Shown: piece after piece, positions 27,706-37,535 of the stretch
Position numbering within the stretch: the stretch's first letter is position 1
How the letters are laid out: the number at the start of each line of letters is the position of its first letter
Source of the DNA: Kordiimonas pumila
Lineage (GTDB): Bacteria; Pseudomonadota; Alphaproteobacteria; Sphingomonadales; Kordiimonadaceae
Direction of reading: 5' to 3'
NCBI RefSeq assembly: GCF_015240255.1
Contig: NZ_CP061205.1
Coordinates: 3,210,501 to 3,274,500 of the forward strand
Length of the DNA: 64,000 bases
Program-made: the position numbers and the translations under genes
The notes under the pieces: model-generated
Databases searched by the model: none
What the model saw: only the letters and a program-made list of their open reading frames with translations
What the model was told of the DNA's origin: nothing

Positions 27706-28430
27706 TAGTGCCCCCTCTCGTCAAGCTGACGGGAAAGAATGGCCGCAAATTCATCAGAAAAGCCTTCAATACGGCTGGCGTAACGGCCAATATCTGTTGA
27801 AAGCTTGTTGTACCAAATAACAGATGGAATTGCCGCGACAAGCCCAAGCGCCGTTGCCAGCAGAGCTTCGGCAATACCCGGGGCCACAGTTGCCAGCGAC
27901 GTGTCAGACGCAAGCGCAATAGATGTAAAACTATTCATGATACCCCAAACGGTACCAAAGAGACCGACAAAAGGCGATGCGGAACCAATCGTTGCAAGGT
28001 AACCAACCTGACCTTCAAGTTGGTCCATCTCACGGCTTGTGGTTACATGCATAACCTTTGTAATACGGTCTTGTACGGTTACCTTATCAACACCACCGCT
28101 TGTACGGCTACTTAGGCTGCGCTGCCATTCCCGCATCGCTGCCACAAAAACCGCTGCAAGCGGGTGGTTTGGCGCATTTTTAAGCCGTGTATAGAGGTCA
28201 TCAATGCTGCTGCCAGACCAGAAAATTTCTTCAAACTCATCGGCTTTATTTCTGGCGGCACGCACACGCATCCATGTATTAAAAATAATCGACCAGCCCC
28301 AAACACTGGCTGTAATCAATAGCAGCATCACAATCTGCACGACTATATCAGCCTGAAAAAACATGCCCATGATCGAAAAATCAGGTACACTACCGCCCAG
28401 TTCAACTGCCTCAACGGCTACGTTTTGCAT
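27705..28430 (-). CDS. tolQ: Tol-Pal system protein TolQ
   Basis: 241 residues of the MotA/TolQ/ExbB family with three membrane helices (about 28-50, 143-165, 178-200). The conserved segment LATIGSASPFVGLFGTVWG and APGIAEALLATALGLVAAIP are diagnostic. TolQ with TolR converts the proton gradient to TolA movement. The ATG at 28430 follows GGGGAGA. ybgC precedes it by 28 bases in the same direction, the conventional ybgC-tolQRAB order. Confidence 0.97.
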   Translation of the reverse strand: MQNVAVEAVELGGSVPDFSIMGMFFQADIVVQIVMLLLITASVWGWSIIFNTWMRVRAARNKADEFEEIFWSGSSIDDLYTRLKNAPNHPLAAVFVAAMREWQRSLSSRTSGGVDKVTVQDRITKVMHVTTSREMDQLEGQVGYLATIGSASPFVGLFGTVWGIMNSFTSIALASDTSLATVAPGIAEALLATALGLVAAIPSVIWYNKLSTDIGRYASRIEGFSDEFAAILSRQLDERGH

Positions 28431-28458
28431 TCAAGTCTCCCCGCGTTTAACGCGTCAT

Positions 28459-28941
28459 CTACTCGTTTAAATGACCGGCTTCGTGTGCCTCTGTCATCCA
28501 TTGTTTCCAACAATCTCTTGCTTTCGGGTGCCAGCGGCGTGGTTTGCCGTCAACCCCAACAATTGCAACCAGAATATCAGCACTGGCAATCAGTGTATCA
28601 CCGCGTGTAATCCACTGCTTTGCTTCAATAGCAGCAGCGCGTACTTTTGTGACCATACTATGGCCAATCAGCAAATCATTTATTTTTGATTGCTGATGAT
28701 ACGCAATATTCAGCTTGCTCACTACATAGGTAAGCGGACCACCTTCATCGTCAGGGATATTGAAAAGCACATCCACATCGGCCTCAGACCCCCGGATGCT
28801 TTCGCTGCGTACCCGTTCAAAAAAGCTAACATAGCGGCCATGGTAGGTCATGCCGCCCACGTCTGTGTCTTCATAATATATGCGAATGGGAAACCGAAAG
28901 ATGCCCCCGTTCCATTCACCTGTGGGTGGTACCATTGTCAT
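28459..28941 (-). CDS. ybgC: Tol-Pal-associated acyl-CoA thioesterase YbgC
   Basis: 160 residues, hot-dog fold. The signature IYYEDTDVGGMTYHGRYVSF holds the catalytic aspartate D27, equivalent to D18 of E. coli YbgC. It hydrolyses short or long acyl-CoA and is linked to phospholipid metabolism and the Tol complex. The ATG shares one base with the ruvB stop (TAATG), so it is coupled to the ruv genes upstream and to tolQ downstream. Confidence 0.94.
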   Translation of the reverse strand: MTMVPPTGEWNGGIFRFPIRIYYEDTDVGGMTYHGRYVSFFERVRSESIRGSEADVDVLFNIPDDEGGPLTYVVSKLNIAYHQQSKINDLLIGHSMVTKVRAAAIEAKQWITRGDTLIASADILVAIVGVDGKPRRWHPKARDCWKQWMTEAHEAGHLNE

Positions 28942-29984
28942 TATTTATCCCCCAGAAGGTCTATCTGGCCATTACTTATGCTGCGCGGCGGTGTAAGCCC
29001 CAAATGCTTCCAGCCATCGGGCGATAGCATGCGCCCGCGCGGTGTGCGCTGCACAAGGCCTATTTGCATCAGATACGGTTCAATAATATCCTCGATCGCA
29101 TCACGCGGTTCCGATAGCGCCGCCGCCAGTGTTTCCACGCCCACCGGGCCGCCTGTGTATGTTTCCCCAATACAGGAAAGATAGCGCCGATCCATAATAT
29201 CAAGGCCCAAATTATCCACCTGCAGGCGGGTAAGGGCAGCATCAGCAATTTTGGCATCCACCCTTTCATCTGCCGCCACAAGGGCAAAATCGCGCACACG
29301 CCGTAGCAAGCGCCCCGCAATACGCGGCGTACCGCGCGACCGGGCTGCCACTTCGCGGGCGCCTTCGTCTGTTATAGGAAGCCCTAAAAGACGGGATGCC
29401 CGGCGCACAACTTCGGTCAGTTCGCTCACCTTATAAAATTCAAGCCGGGTTGGAATACCAAACCGGTCCCGAAGCGGCTTTGTAATAAGGCCAGAACGTG
29501 TGGTTGCGCCCACAAGGGTAAAGCGCGGCAGGTCAATGCGCACACTGCGCGCCGCCGGGCCTTCACCAATAATCAGATCAAGCTGGAAATCTTCCATCGC
29601 AGGATACAGAATTTCCTCCACAGCCGGGTTAAGTCTGTGGATTTCGTCAATAAACAAAACATCGCGGTCTTGCAGGTTGGTGAGCAGTGCCGCCAAATCC
29701 CCCGCTTTGGAAATAACCGGACCTGATGTCGCCCGGAAATTCACCCCAAGTTCGCGGGCCACAATCTGCGCAAGCGTTGTTTTACCAAGGCCAGGCGGCC
29801 CATAAAACAACACATGGTCCATTGCCTCCGCGCGGGTGCGCGCTGCTTCAATAAACACCTGCAAGTTGCCGCGTGCCTGTTCCTGCCCAATAAACTCTGA
29901 CAAAACCTGCGGCCTAAGGCCTGCATCAAGTGTATCACCTGAAGCCTCATTCCCGCTTACAATTCTGTCTTCTGCTTCCGTCAT
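28941..29984 (-). CDS. ruvB: Holliday junction branch-migration helicase RuvB
   Basis: 347 residues. AAA+ motor with Walker A GPPGLGKT at 62-69, Walker [11 protein letters not shown], the arginine-finger region VGATTRSG and the C-terminal winged helix ([17 protein letters not shown]). RuvB drives branch migration with RuvA. The ATG overlaps the ruvA stop by 4 bases. Confidence 0.98.
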   Translation of the reverse strand: MTEAEDRIVSGNEASGDTLDAGLRPQVLSEFIGQEQARGNLQVFIEAARTRAEAMDHVLFYGPPGLGKTTLAQIVARELGVNFRATSGPVISKAGDLAALLTNLQDRDVLFIDEIHRLNPAVEEILYPAMEDFQLDLIIGEGPAARSVRIDLPRFTLVGATTRSGLITKPLRDRFGIPTRLEFYKVSELTEVVRRASRLLGLPITDEGAREVAARSRGTPRIAGRLLRRVRDFALVAADERVDAKIADAALTRLQVDNLGLDIMDRRYLSCIGETYTGGPVGVETLAAALSEPRDAIEDIIEPYLMQIGLVQRTPRGRMLSPDGWKHLGLTPPRSISNGQIDLLGDK

Positions 29985-30610
29985 GCCAAACTACTTAAAT
30001 GCTTGAGGGCTGCTGGCACCAATTTGCCAACCGTCGCATCCTCACCCAGCTCACTTGCGGCTTTTGCAGCCGCGCCGTGCGCCTCCACCGGCTTATAGCC
30101 AAGGTTGACCAGTGCTGAAATTGCGTCTGCCACCGCGCCGCTTTCAGCAGGGGCCACTTGTGCCGCACCAGACGCAGGCATTTGCACACCTTGTGGCTTT
30201 AAGGCAAAGGCCGTTACCTTGTCTTTCAGTTCTGTCACGATACGGGTTGCAACCTTTGGTCCCACACCTTTGGCACGCGACACAACGGTTTTGTCCTGCG
30301 CTGCAATCGCGTTTTGCAAATCATTCGGCGACAGTGCAGACAGGATAGCAAGCCCGACTTTTGCCCCAACCCCCTGCACACTGGTAAGCAACCGGAACAT
30401 ATCCTGCTCAGAGGCGGTCAGAAAGCCATAAAGCGTGATCGCATCTTCCCGTACAACAGTTTCAATATAAAGGCTTACGGCCTCGCCGACAGACGGCAAG
30501 CCAGAAAGACTGCGGCTGCTGGCATGCACCAGATAGCCAACACCCACCACATCAAGAATGGCCCAATCATCGCCCGTGCTATCCACAAGCCCTTTTAATT
30601 TGGCAATCAC
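29981..30610 (-). CDS. ruvA: Holliday junction DNA-binding protein RuvA
   Basis: 209 residues from a GTG at 30610. This start gives the family-typical opening [11 protein letters not shown], has AAGGGAG 7 bases upstream and overlaps the ruvC stop as GTGA; the longer frame to 30673 would read back into ruvC. An OB-fold domain (1-65), helix-hairpin-helix motifs ([16 protein letters not shown] and [13 protein letters not shown]) and a C-terminal RuvB-binding domain (about 155-205) are visible. RuvA holds the four-way junction flat for RuvB and RuvC. Confidence 0.96.
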   Translation of the reverse strand: MIAKLKGLVDSTGDDWAILDVVGVGYLVHASSRSLSGLPSVGEAVSLYIETVVREDAITLYGFLTASEQDMFRLLTSVQGVGAKVGLAILSALSPNDLQNAIAAQDKTVVSRAKGVGPKVATRIVTELKDKVTAFALKPQGVQMPASGAAQVAPAESGAVADAISALVNLGYKPVEAHGAAAKAASELGEDATVGKLVPAALKHLSSLA

Positions 30611-31116
30611 CGCGGTACTCCCTTCATGCCAAGGCCCATATTGGCGTTTGCCTGCACATGATGCGCATGACAAATAGCAACTGCAAGAGCATCTGCGGCA
30701 TCAGGGCCATTTATTTTCACACCGGGTAATAATATCTGCACCATGGCATCAACCTGTTCCTTGGCGGCATGACCCGCCCCCACCACAGATTTTTTAACAT
30801 GGTTTGGGGTATATTCAGCAACCAATAGCCCAGCCTGCGATGGTACAAGCAGCGCAATACCGCGCGCCTGCCCAAGCTTTAAGGTACTGGTAGGGTTTTT
30901 GTTCACGAAGGTTTCTTCTACCGCACAGGAATATGGCTGCCATTCAGCAAGCACTTCTGTTAAGCCGTCATAAAGCTCAACAAGGCGCTCTGCGAGTGAC
31001 TTTTTGCTATCAGACTTCACCACACCGTTTGCCACATGCGTAAGGCGGTTGCCGTGGCTTTCCACAACACCCCACCCTGTTTTTTGTAGTCCTGGATCAA
31101 GCCCTAAAAGACGCAT
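30607..31116 (-). CDS. ruvC: Holliday junction resolvase RuvC
   Basis: 169 residues. RNase H-fold endonuclease with catalytic D7 in [14 protein letters not shown], glutamate in [11 protein letters not shown], and the C-terminal [14 protein letters not shown] acidic cluster. RuvC cuts junctions presented by RuvAB. It leads the ruvCAB set and lies 32 bases after yebC. AAGG precedes the ATG. Confidence 0.98.
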   Translation of the reverse strand: MRLLGLDPGLQKTGWGVVESHGNRLTHVANGVVKSDSKKSLAERLVELYDGLTEVLAEWQPYSCAVEETFVNKNPTSTLKLGQARGIALLVPSQAGLLVAEYTPNHVKKSVVGAGHAAKEQVDAMVQILLPGVKINGPDAADALAVAICHAHHVQANANMGLGMKGVPR

Positions 31117-31148
31117 GAAAACCTTGATACTCCCCCGAATAGTGCAGG

Positions 31149-31901
31149 TTAATCTGCTGCCAGCTGCTCCAGAACATCTGCCGGAATGTCATAGTTACCA
31201 AACACAGTCTGCACGTCATCATGATCTTCCAGCGCATCAATAAGGCGCATCATTTTTTCGGCACCTTCTTTATCAAGCGCAATCGGCTCTTTTGGTTTCC
31301 AGATCAGGTTTGCGCTTTCTGGCTCTTGGCCCAGCGCCTCAGTAAGCGCAGACACAACAGCATGCAAATCGCCCGCTTCTGTATAGACAACATGGCTTTC
31401 ATCGTCAGATTCAACTTCCTCAGCACCAGCTTCTAAAGCGGCCTCGAAAACAGCGTCTGCATCTGCAACACTAACCGGAAAAACAACCTCGCCCACACGG
31501 TCAAACATAAAACCAACCGAGCCACTTTCGCCCAAATTACCACCAGCCTTATTAAAGATCGTGCGCACATCAGAAGCTGTGCGGTTACGGTTATCTGTCA
31601 GCGCTTCAACGATAACGCCGACACCGCCAGAACCATAGCCTTCATAGCGCATTTCGTCGTAGTTCTCAGCGTCGCCGCCTTCGGCTTTTGCAATTGCCCG
31701 CTCGATATTGTCTTTTGGCATAGACTGGGCACGCGCTGTAGCAATCGCCAGCCTTAGGCGTGGGTTGCTATCAACATCACCGCCACCCATTTTGGCGGCA
31801 ACGGTAATTTCGCGGCTGAATTTCGAGAACATTTTAGAGCGCTTCTTATCCTGCGCACCCTTACGGTACATAATATTTTTAAACTTGGAATGTCCAGCCA
31901 T
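31149..31901 (-). CDS. yebC: YebC/TACO1-family protein
   Basis: 250 residues, full length. The start [21 protein letters not shown] and the segment [16 protein letters not shown] are invariant family features. YebC proteins were first described as transcriptional regulators and are now also linked to translation of polyproline tracts. The gene heads the yebC-ruvCAB-ybgC-tol block. GAGGAT precedes the ATG. Confidence 0.97.
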   Translation of the reverse strand: MAGHSKFKNIMYRKGAQDKKRSKMFSKFSREITVAAKMGGGDVDSNPRLRLAIATARAQSMPKDNIERAIAKAEGGDAENYDEMRYEGYGSGGVGVIVEALTDNRNRTASDVRTIFNKAGGNLGESGSVGFMFDRVGEVVFPVSVADADAVFEAALEAGAEEVESDDESHVVYTEAGDLHAVVSALTEALGQEPESANLIWKPKEPIALDKEGAEKMMRLIDALEDHDDVQTVFGNYDIPADVLEQLAAD

Positions 31902-32068
31902 GGGTATCCTCTGTCACTGTATCACTTAAAGTTGGCATGGGGCACAGTATGTGCCCTAAGTTGGCCCCCTTATTAGCAGATTTAGCGCCCTTGAACAGGG
32001 GAAATCTTGGCCTTGCCTGTGTTTACTTCATACTTTAGCCTGCAACGCGCGCTTGAAAGGATATGATC

Positions 32069-32497
32069 ATGACTTTACACAAAGGCGGTTGCTACTGCGG
32101 CACCATTGAGATTGGCTTTTATGTTGATGATACCTTAAGCTTGGTACCCCGTGCCTGCGACTGTGATTTCTGCGAAAAACACGGCGCTGAATGGGTATCT
32201 GCCGCCACGGGTTCCCTTGATATAACGATTAAGGATAAAGCCAACCTTCAGCTCTTTAAACAGGGCAGCGAAACAGCTGACCTGTGGATATGCAAAAATT
32301 GTGGCGTGGTAGCCTGCGTTACATATAACACCGGCGACAAGCTGGTCGGCGCTGTTAACCGCCGCGCGCTTGATGATTGCTCAATTTTTACAAGCGCACA
32401 AACCATTAGCCCCAAAAGCCTGAGCACGAGCGAGAAAAAAGCCCGCTGGAGCGAGCTTTGGATTCAAAAAGTTCAGGTGAACGGCGTTACCCCTTAA
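32069..32497 (+). CDS. GFA-family (CENP-V fold) zinc protein
   Basis: 142 residues from the ATG at 32069, which has AAGG at a proper distance; an ATG at 32063 directly abuts that site. The pattern KGGCYCGTIEI, then CDCDFC and later CKNCGVV supplies the zinc cysteines of the glutathione-dependent formaldehyde-activating (GFA) fold. Members range from Gfa to proteins of unknown role, so an enzymatic function is not claimed. Its stop lies inside the 3' end of the convergent ABC-F gene (11-base overlap). Confidence 0.85.
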   Translation: MTLHKGGCYCGTIEIGFYVDDTLSLVPRACDCDFCEKHGAEWVSAATGSLDITIKDKANLQLFKQGSETADLWICKNCGVVACVTYNTGDKLVGAVNRRALDDCSIFTSAQTISPKSLSTSEKKARWSELWIQKVQVNGVTP

Positions 32498-34310
32498 AGC
32501 TCTCGGCCATTTCCTCAAGCTCAAGCCAGCGCATCTCTTTGGCTTCCACCATCTCGCGGGCTTTTATCACTTTGTCGGTCAGCTCCTGAAACCGCTGCGG
32601 GTTTTTGCCGTATAGGTCGGGGTCTGAAAGTTTGGCTTCCATCTCTGCGATCTGCATGGTCAGGGTTTCCACCTCAGCAGGCAGGTTATCAAGGTCGCGC
32701 TGGTCTTTATACGATAGCTTGCCCGATTTTTTCTTCTGCCCACTATTAATAGACACTACCGTTGCCTTAGGTTTTGTATCTTTTTGCACTTCATCAGAAG
32801 GCGCTGCCTTGGCGGCGCGTTTTTTCTGGGCTTTATAATCACTGTAGCCACCGGCATATTCCGTGATCGTGCCATCGCCCTCTAGCACGATGGAGCTGGA
32901 TACCACACGGTCAATAAAATCCCGGTCGTGCGATACCAGAATGATAGTGCCTTTATAATCTGCCAGCACTTCTTGCAGCAGGTCGAGCGTATCCATATCA
33001 AGATCGTTTGTTGGCTCATCAAGCACAATCAGGTTTGAAGGTTTCGCGAAATTCGCGGCTATTAAAAGCCGGTTACGCTCCCCGCCGGACAGGCTGGAAA
33101 CAGGTGTGCGCGCCACGCTTGGGTCGAACAGGAAATCTTTCATGTAAGACATCACGTGTTTTTTCTCGTCGCCTATATGAACCCAGTCACCTTCGCCGCC
33201 CGTTAGCACATCCATGACAGTCATAGTGTCCTTGAGGTCAGCACGTTTTTGGTCAATCATAATCGAGGCTAGGTTGGTGCCGGTAATCAGCGTACCTTCA
33301 TCCGGCTCAATTTCGCCCATCAATACCTTCAACAACGTGGATTTACCTGCCCCGTTCGGGCCGATTATGCCAATGCGGTCGCCGCGTGCAATTTTGGTTG
33401 AAAAGTTTGAAAACAGCGTTCGTCCACCATATGACTTACTAATGCCTTTGGCCTCTATCACCCGTGCGCCAGAACGCTCACCGCCAGCAACCGAAATATT
33501 CACGCTGCCTTCTGCCTTCACGACAGAGCGCCGCTCCTGCCGCAAATCCTGCAAACGCCGCATACGGCCCTGATTACGCGTACGGCGGGCGCTAATACCT
33601 TCCACTGACCAGCGGGTTTCTTCCTTGATCAGCTTGTCCATTTTCTTGAGGGCGTCGGCTTCTTCTTCGTAAACTTTTTCCTGCCACAGTTCAAACTGGT
33701 CAAACTTGCCTTCCATGCGGCGAATGCGGCCCCGGTCAAGCCACAGGCTAGCGCTGGACAAACGGTTCAGAAAAGCCCTGTCGTGGCTGATCAGCACCAT
33801 CGCACCGCGCCAACTGGCAAGGTAGCCTTCTAACCACTCGATGGTCGCAATATCCATATGGTTTGTAGGCTCATCAAGCAGTAGTAATTCAGGCTCGCCG
33901 ATCAGGGCGCGGGCCAACGCTGCACGCCGCATTTCCCCACCAGAGGCGCTCATGGGGTTTGCTTCCGCTTTAATTTTCAGGTCTTCGACCAACACATCTA
34001 CACGGTATGTTTCATCGGCTTCTGCTTCAGGCAGACCAGCAGCGATATAATCATAAAGGGTAGCAAAACCACTTGGGTCTGGTTCCTGCGGCAGGTAGGC
34101 AACCTTGGCACCCGGCTGTACCCAGCGTTCACCGCCGTCAGGTTGAATAAGGCCCGCGATCACTTTCATCAAGGTTGATTTACCTGCGCCGTTACGGCCA
34201 ATCAGGCACAGCCTGTCGCTCATACCGATATGCATTTCAAGCTTATCGAGAACCGGAGCAGAACCCCAATGCAGTTCAATATCACGTAAACTCAAAATCG
34301 GCGGCGCCAT
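32487..34310 (-). CDS. uup: ABC-F family ATPase (Uup-like)
   Basis: 607 residues from the ATG at 34310, with AGGAGTG upstream; an in-frame ATG at 34340 is less likely. Two ABC cassettes in one chain and no membrane segment: Walker A GRNGAGKS and GPNGAGKS, signatures SASGGEMRR and SSLSGGERN, and two DEPTNHMD/DEPTNDLD Walker B motifs. The interdomain linker is Arg/Lys-rich (ISARRTRNQGRMRRL). A basic linker and a C-terminal coiled coil (about 515-605) point to the Uup branch, which acts on ribosomes or branched DNA intermediates. Confidence 0.9.
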   Translation of the reverse strand: MAPPILSLRDIELHWGSAPVLDKLEMHIGMSDRLCLIGRNGAGKSTLMKVIAGLIQPDGGERWVQPGAKVAYLPQEPDPSGFATLYDYIAAGLPEAEADETYRVDVLVEDLKIKAEANPMSASGGEMRRAALARALIGEPELLLLDEPTNHMDIATIEWLEGYLASWRGAMVLISHDRAFLNRLSSASLWLDRGRIRRMEGKFDQFELWQEKVYEEEADALKKMDKLIKEETRWSVEGISARRTRNQGRMRRLQDLRQERRSVVKAEGSVNISVAGGERSGARVIEAKGISKSYGGRTLFSNFSTKIARGDRIGIIGPNGAGKSTLLKVLMGEIEPDEGTLITGTNLASIMIDQKRADLKDTMTVMDVLTGGEGDWVHIGDEKKHVMSYMKDFLFDPSVARTPVSSLSGGERNRLLIAANFAKPSNLIVLDEPTNDLDMDTLDLLQEVLADYKGTIILVSHDRDFIDRVVSSSIVLEGDGTITEYAGGYSDYKAQKKRAAKAAPSDEVQKDTKPKATVVSINSGQKKKSGKLSYKDQRDLDNLPAEVETLTMQIAEMEAKLSDPDLYGKNPQRFQELTDKVIKAREMVEAKEMRWLELEEMAESFKG

Positions 34311-34476
34311 GGCGTCAATCACTCCTGGAAACGGGGGCACTATGTTCTACGCATCATGCACCCTTTTATTGCCCGCGCCTTATACCCATGTTTATAGTGT
34401 GGTGACAAGCGGGGACATGGCACCAAAAGCGCTTAACCCCACTTTTTCACACTGCAATTGGCATACGGGGGACAAA

Positions 34477-35025
34477 ATGAGCAGCACACCATTTGAAAAC
34501 AGCACCATGCCTGAGGCCAGCCTTAACCCTTGTAGCGACCTGCTTTTTGAAAAGCTCGATCCCGGATATAAAACCAGCCTCCTTATCCCTTGGGTGTTTA
34601 TCTGCGGTATTGCCGGGTTAACAAGCTCTACTGCTGTGTTTTTCGCGAGCGGTATTATTATATTTCTGGACTACCTATGGGCATTCCCTGCCTTTGTAGC
34701 GTTTATAGCAACAGGCTTTATAGTGACGCCCGTTATTGCTGGCGCACGCGGGGTAGCCCTCCGCGAGCACGACATTCATTTCCGTTCTGGTGTTATATGG
34801 CAAAAAGTTATTTCGCTTCCCTTTAACCGCATTCAGCATGTGGAAATGGAAAGTGGCCCGCTTGAGCGAATGCTGAAACTTACGACCCTTAAAATATATA
34901 CCGCAGGCGGCGGTAGCACTGATATGAGCATTCCCGGCCTGTCATTTGGCAGGGCCTCAAAACTGCGCAGTTATATTTTGCAAAAAGCCGGCATTGCAGA
35001 CAGCACAGGCGCGGTAGATGACTGA
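34477..35025 (+). CDS. YdbS-like bacterial PH-domain (bPH2) membrane protein
   Basis: 182 residues from the ATG at 34477 preceded by GGGGGA; the frame is open upstream but that stretch overlaps the uup start and is not protein-like. Two membrane helices (about 36-58 and 64-85) are followed by a bPH2 domain with LREHDIHFRSGVIWQKVISLPFNRIQHVEM, a family hallmark. Such proteins occur as pairs in YdbS/YdbT; in Bacillus they influence resistance to certain antimicrobial compounds. The last 8 bases overlap the next gene. Confidence 0.85.
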   Translation: MSSTPFENSTMPEASLNPCSDLLFEKLDPGYKTSLLIPWVFICGIAGLTSSTAVFFASGIIIFLDYLWAFPAFVAFIATGFIVTPVIAGARGVALREHDIHFRSGVIWQKVISLPFNRIQHVEMESGPLERMLKLTTLKIYTAGGGSTDMSIPGLSFGRASKLRSYILQKAGIADSTGAVDD

Positions 35026-36601
35026 ACCGCAGCAACCCAAAACCATAAAGGACCTGCAAACCGATAAATGGCACCAGCTATCACCCATCGCCATTTTGCA
35101 CTTTGCCATAAAATTTCTGTTCCAGAGCTTTCAGCAAGGATTGCAAAGCCTGCTACCGGCGCTCGCGGTAGCTGTCACTTTTCTGCATAATCAACTATTT
35201 CTCGTTATAGTACTGCTGCTGGTACTTGGCCTGTTACTTACCGCTGCGGCCTTTATGGGATATTTAAAGTTTCGCTACCGGCTAAGCAGCGACAGTGTCC
35301 TTATCCAGCGCGGGGTGCTGACACGCAAGCGGCTTTCTATCAGCTTTGATCGCATCCAGAATATTACTATCAGAGAGCCGATCTATTTTCGGCCTTTCGG
35401 GCTGGTTGCCCTCTCCATTGAAAGTGCGGGATCCTCCGCCGAGGAAGTGAGCCTCGCGGGCATAGAAAAACAGCTTGCAGAAGAAATTCGGCGTTTGGTT
35501 CTGCGTGCTAAAACCACAGCGCCAGACAAGGCACATTTCAGGCACACTAATGGCACAAATTCCGACCAAAATGGCACAGAGTGCAAAGATGTGCCAACGC
35601 CTGTGCCAACGGAGGCTAAAACCCTGCTACGCCAACCTATTAGCGAGCTGATACGCTATGGCCTTTCAAATAATAACATCTGGATTTTTGCAAGCTTAAT
35701 CATCGCCGCAATCGCCCAAGTCAACTGGAAAGACTATGCTTTCACCGATACTGTAGCAGCCACGATTATAGACATGACCGGTGGTGACAAGCTGATTATA
35801 GGGCTATTATTTTCTACAGGTATCATCACTTTTATCCTCAGCCTGATGATGATCTCTGCCATTGGCGCTATTGTACTTTATTATGATTACCACTTAACAA
35901 GTGATAAACGCCAACTGCACCAAAGCAAGGGCTTGTTTGAACGGCAGGAAACCAGTTTATCAAAAAGCAAAATACAGTGCCTCAGGCTCAATAAACCATG
36001 GCCAGCAAGGCTTTTTAACCGGCACCATATCACTATAAAACAGATTGGATTCAATGAAAAATCGGCGGCAGCCAACACGAAAAAGGCCTTTATCATTCCC
36101 AGCTGCCCTGACGCATTTACCAAACAGCTGTCAGAAGAACTATACCCTTCCTTTAACTGGAACGTTGCACAGCTTCAGTCTATCAGTTCGTATTATACAC
36201 GCAGGATTGTCGTCTGGTTCATTGTCCCGCTTTCCTTGATCACTGCGCTTTGCCTAAGCTTCTCGGTCGGCAATGATGGCATGCTAGCGCTCTTAGCGCC
36301 GTTTTTCGCTTGGCCTATAATAGCCCGCAGAACAAGTATGTACGGATATTACACCGATACCCAACACGCCCTGATACGCACAGGGTTCATTGGTCACAAA
36401 CTTACAGTATTCCCACTATATAAGGCGCAGGTTGTTGAGGTAAAACAATCACCCGGCCAGCGCCGCAAACAGTTAGCCACACTTACCATCAAACTGGCAG
36501 GAACAACGCTCAAGCTACCTTATATTCCCATGGAAGATGCAAAAAGCTGGCGCGATACTATTTTATACTGCGTTGAAACCAGCAAGAAACCCTGGATGTA
36601 A
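35018..36601 (+). CDS. YdbT-like protein with multiple bPH2 domains
   Basis: 527 residues. Three pairs of hydrophobic helices (about 35-80, 215-290, 390-425) alternate with PH-like domains, each starting with a variant of YRLSSDSVLIQRGVLTRKRLSISFDRIQNI (the other copies include YHLTSDKRQLHQSKGLFERQETSL and YYTDTQHALIRTGFIGHKLTVFPL). This three-repeat layout fits YdbT. The start overlaps the YdbS-like gene by 8 bases, so both proteins probably form one membrane complex. Their exact job is unknown. Confidence 0.85.
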   Translation: MTEPQQPKTIKDLQTDKWHQLSPIAILHFAIKFLFQSFQQGLQSLLPALAVAVTFLHNQLFLVIVLLLVLGLLLTAAAFMGYLKFRYRLSSDSVLIQRGVLTRKRLSISFDRIQNITIREPIYFRPFGLVALSIESAGSSAEEVSLAGIEKQLAEEIRRLVLRAKTTAPDKAHFRHTNGTNSDQNGTECKDVPTPVPTEAKTLLRQPISELIRYGLSNNNIWIFASLIIAAIAQVNWKDYAFTDTVAATIIDMTGGDKLIIGLLFSTGIITFILSLMMISAIGAIVLYYDYHLTSDKRQLHQSKGLFERQETSLSKSKIQCLRLNKPWPARLFNRHHITIKQIGFNEKSAAANTKKAFIIPSCPDAFTKQLSEELYPSFNWNVAQLQSISSYYTRRIVVWFIVPLSLITALCLSFSVGNDGMLALLAPFFAWPIIARRTSMYGYYTDTQHALIRTGFIGHKLTVFPLYKAQVVEVKQSPGQRRKQLATLTIKLAGTTLKLPYIPMEDAKSWRDTILYCVETSKKPWM

Positions 36602-36756
36602 GCATCGCACCGTCTTTAGCTTAGCCCGCCCAACACACAGTTGAGCAGCATTAGCCACGCATATTAACAGAGCCTGCATGCCATGCTCTGCAAGCATAGC
36701 TCCTATTCGAAAAATGAGCCTTTTAGCATTCCTAATATATTGTATTGTACTCTTAG

Positions 36757-36773
36757 TTAATAATGATTATTAA
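36757..36773. promoter_or_regulatory. Fur-box-like palindrome upstream of the first TonB C-terminal gene
   Basis: TTAATAATGATTATTAA is a perfect palindrome around one central base. Its inner 7-1-7 arrangement TAATAAT-G-ATTATTA matches the classical Fur core TGATAAT-N-ATTATCA at 12 of 14 arm positions. It ends 26 bases before the ATG at 36800, a place where bound repressor would block initiation. Iron control is inferred. In alphaproteobacteria Irr, RirA or Mur may replace Fur, so the regulator is open. Confidence 0.65.
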
Positions 36774-36799
36774 TTGCAAATACAGGAAAGGACTTTTTA

Positions 36800-37189
36800 A
36801 TGCGCCGCCACATCATATTAGCATGCGCTGCAGTTTGCACCCTTGTCTCACTTCAACCTGCATTTTCTGCGCCCCAAGAGGGTCTAAACAACTGGGCCGC
36901 ACAGGTTCAAAAGGAAATTGCCAGTAACAAGCATTATCCTGCACGTGCTATTAAGAATGGCATAGAGGGTAAAGTTATGGTGCGCGTTACTGTCATGAAA
37001 ACCGGGCAGATCAAAAGTGTTCAAATGGTATCCGCCTCTGGGAACCATCTATTAGATTCAGAAGCTATGAGGCTTGCTGCCACCTTGACAGGCTTACCTT
37101 CCTTACCTGAGGGTTTGCAAGAGCATACATTTGAACTTCCTATTTCCTTTATATTACAAGGAGATAAAGAAACAAAAAACAACATCTAA
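36800..37189 (+). CDS. Exported protein with a lone TonB C-terminal domain (paralogue 1 of 3)
   Basis: 129 residues. A Sec signal peptide (1-23, MRRHIILACAAVCTLVSL, cleavage near AFSA) is followed by one TonB C-terminal domain (about 30-120): YPARAIKNGIEGKVMVRVTV, then GNHLLDSEAMRLA and LPSLPEGLQEH. There is no membrane anchor after processing and no proline-rich spacer, so the mature protein should be free in the periplasm. TonB C-terminal domains bind the TonB box of outer-membrane receptors or partner with TolB/Pal. A Fur-like palindrome precedes it. AGGAAAGG is the ribosome site. Confidence 0.85.
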   Translation: MRRHIILACAAVCTLVSLQPAFSAPQEGLNNWAAQVQKEIASNKHYPARAIKNGIEGKVMVRVTVMKTGQIKSVQMVSASGNHLLDSEAMRLAATLTGLPSLPEGLQEHTFELPISFILQGDKETKNNI

Positions 37190-37535
37190 AGCATGCACTG
37201 CTTGGATGTTGCAACTGAGGCCTTGCCAAACGGTCAGATGTGTGATTTTCCCCGATGCCTCTTGGTATCCCTCCCCAATCGCGCTCATTGCCTTTACCGC
37301 AAGGTCTCAGTTACCCCAAACAGCATGAACCATAGTCTTATTCATACCGCAACCGCATGATTACTGAAAATATGAATACGTGTGAACACTTTACATAGCC
37401 ATGCATAAAGTGCGTAGCACCTATGCGTTTATTAACTTTGCTGATCAAAGAATGGGCAGTGTACATTTTTAATGCAGGCATGATGTAGGTATGTGTTCTG
37501 CAACGAAAAGCAACCCCCCAATCGGAGATTTGAAG
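37190..37535. promoter_or_regulatory. 346-base spacer between TonB C-terminal paralogues 1 and 2
   Basis: No gene is evident. At its left edge CAACATC (37180-37186) and GATGTTG (37205-37211) can pair around an inner AAGCA/TGCTT stem, forming a hairpin over the stop codon of paralogue 1 but without a T-run. Near the right edge GCATA-aa-GTGC-gta-GCAC-c-TATGC (37403-37426) forms a second imperfect hairpin. No Fur-like box was found here. Both structures are visible by pairing only; function is not known. Confidence 0.4.

Noticed and set aside
30611-30673. N-terminal extension of RuvA
   Set aside because: The GTG at 30610 gives the conserved RuvA start, a good ribosome site and the 4-base overlap with ruvC.
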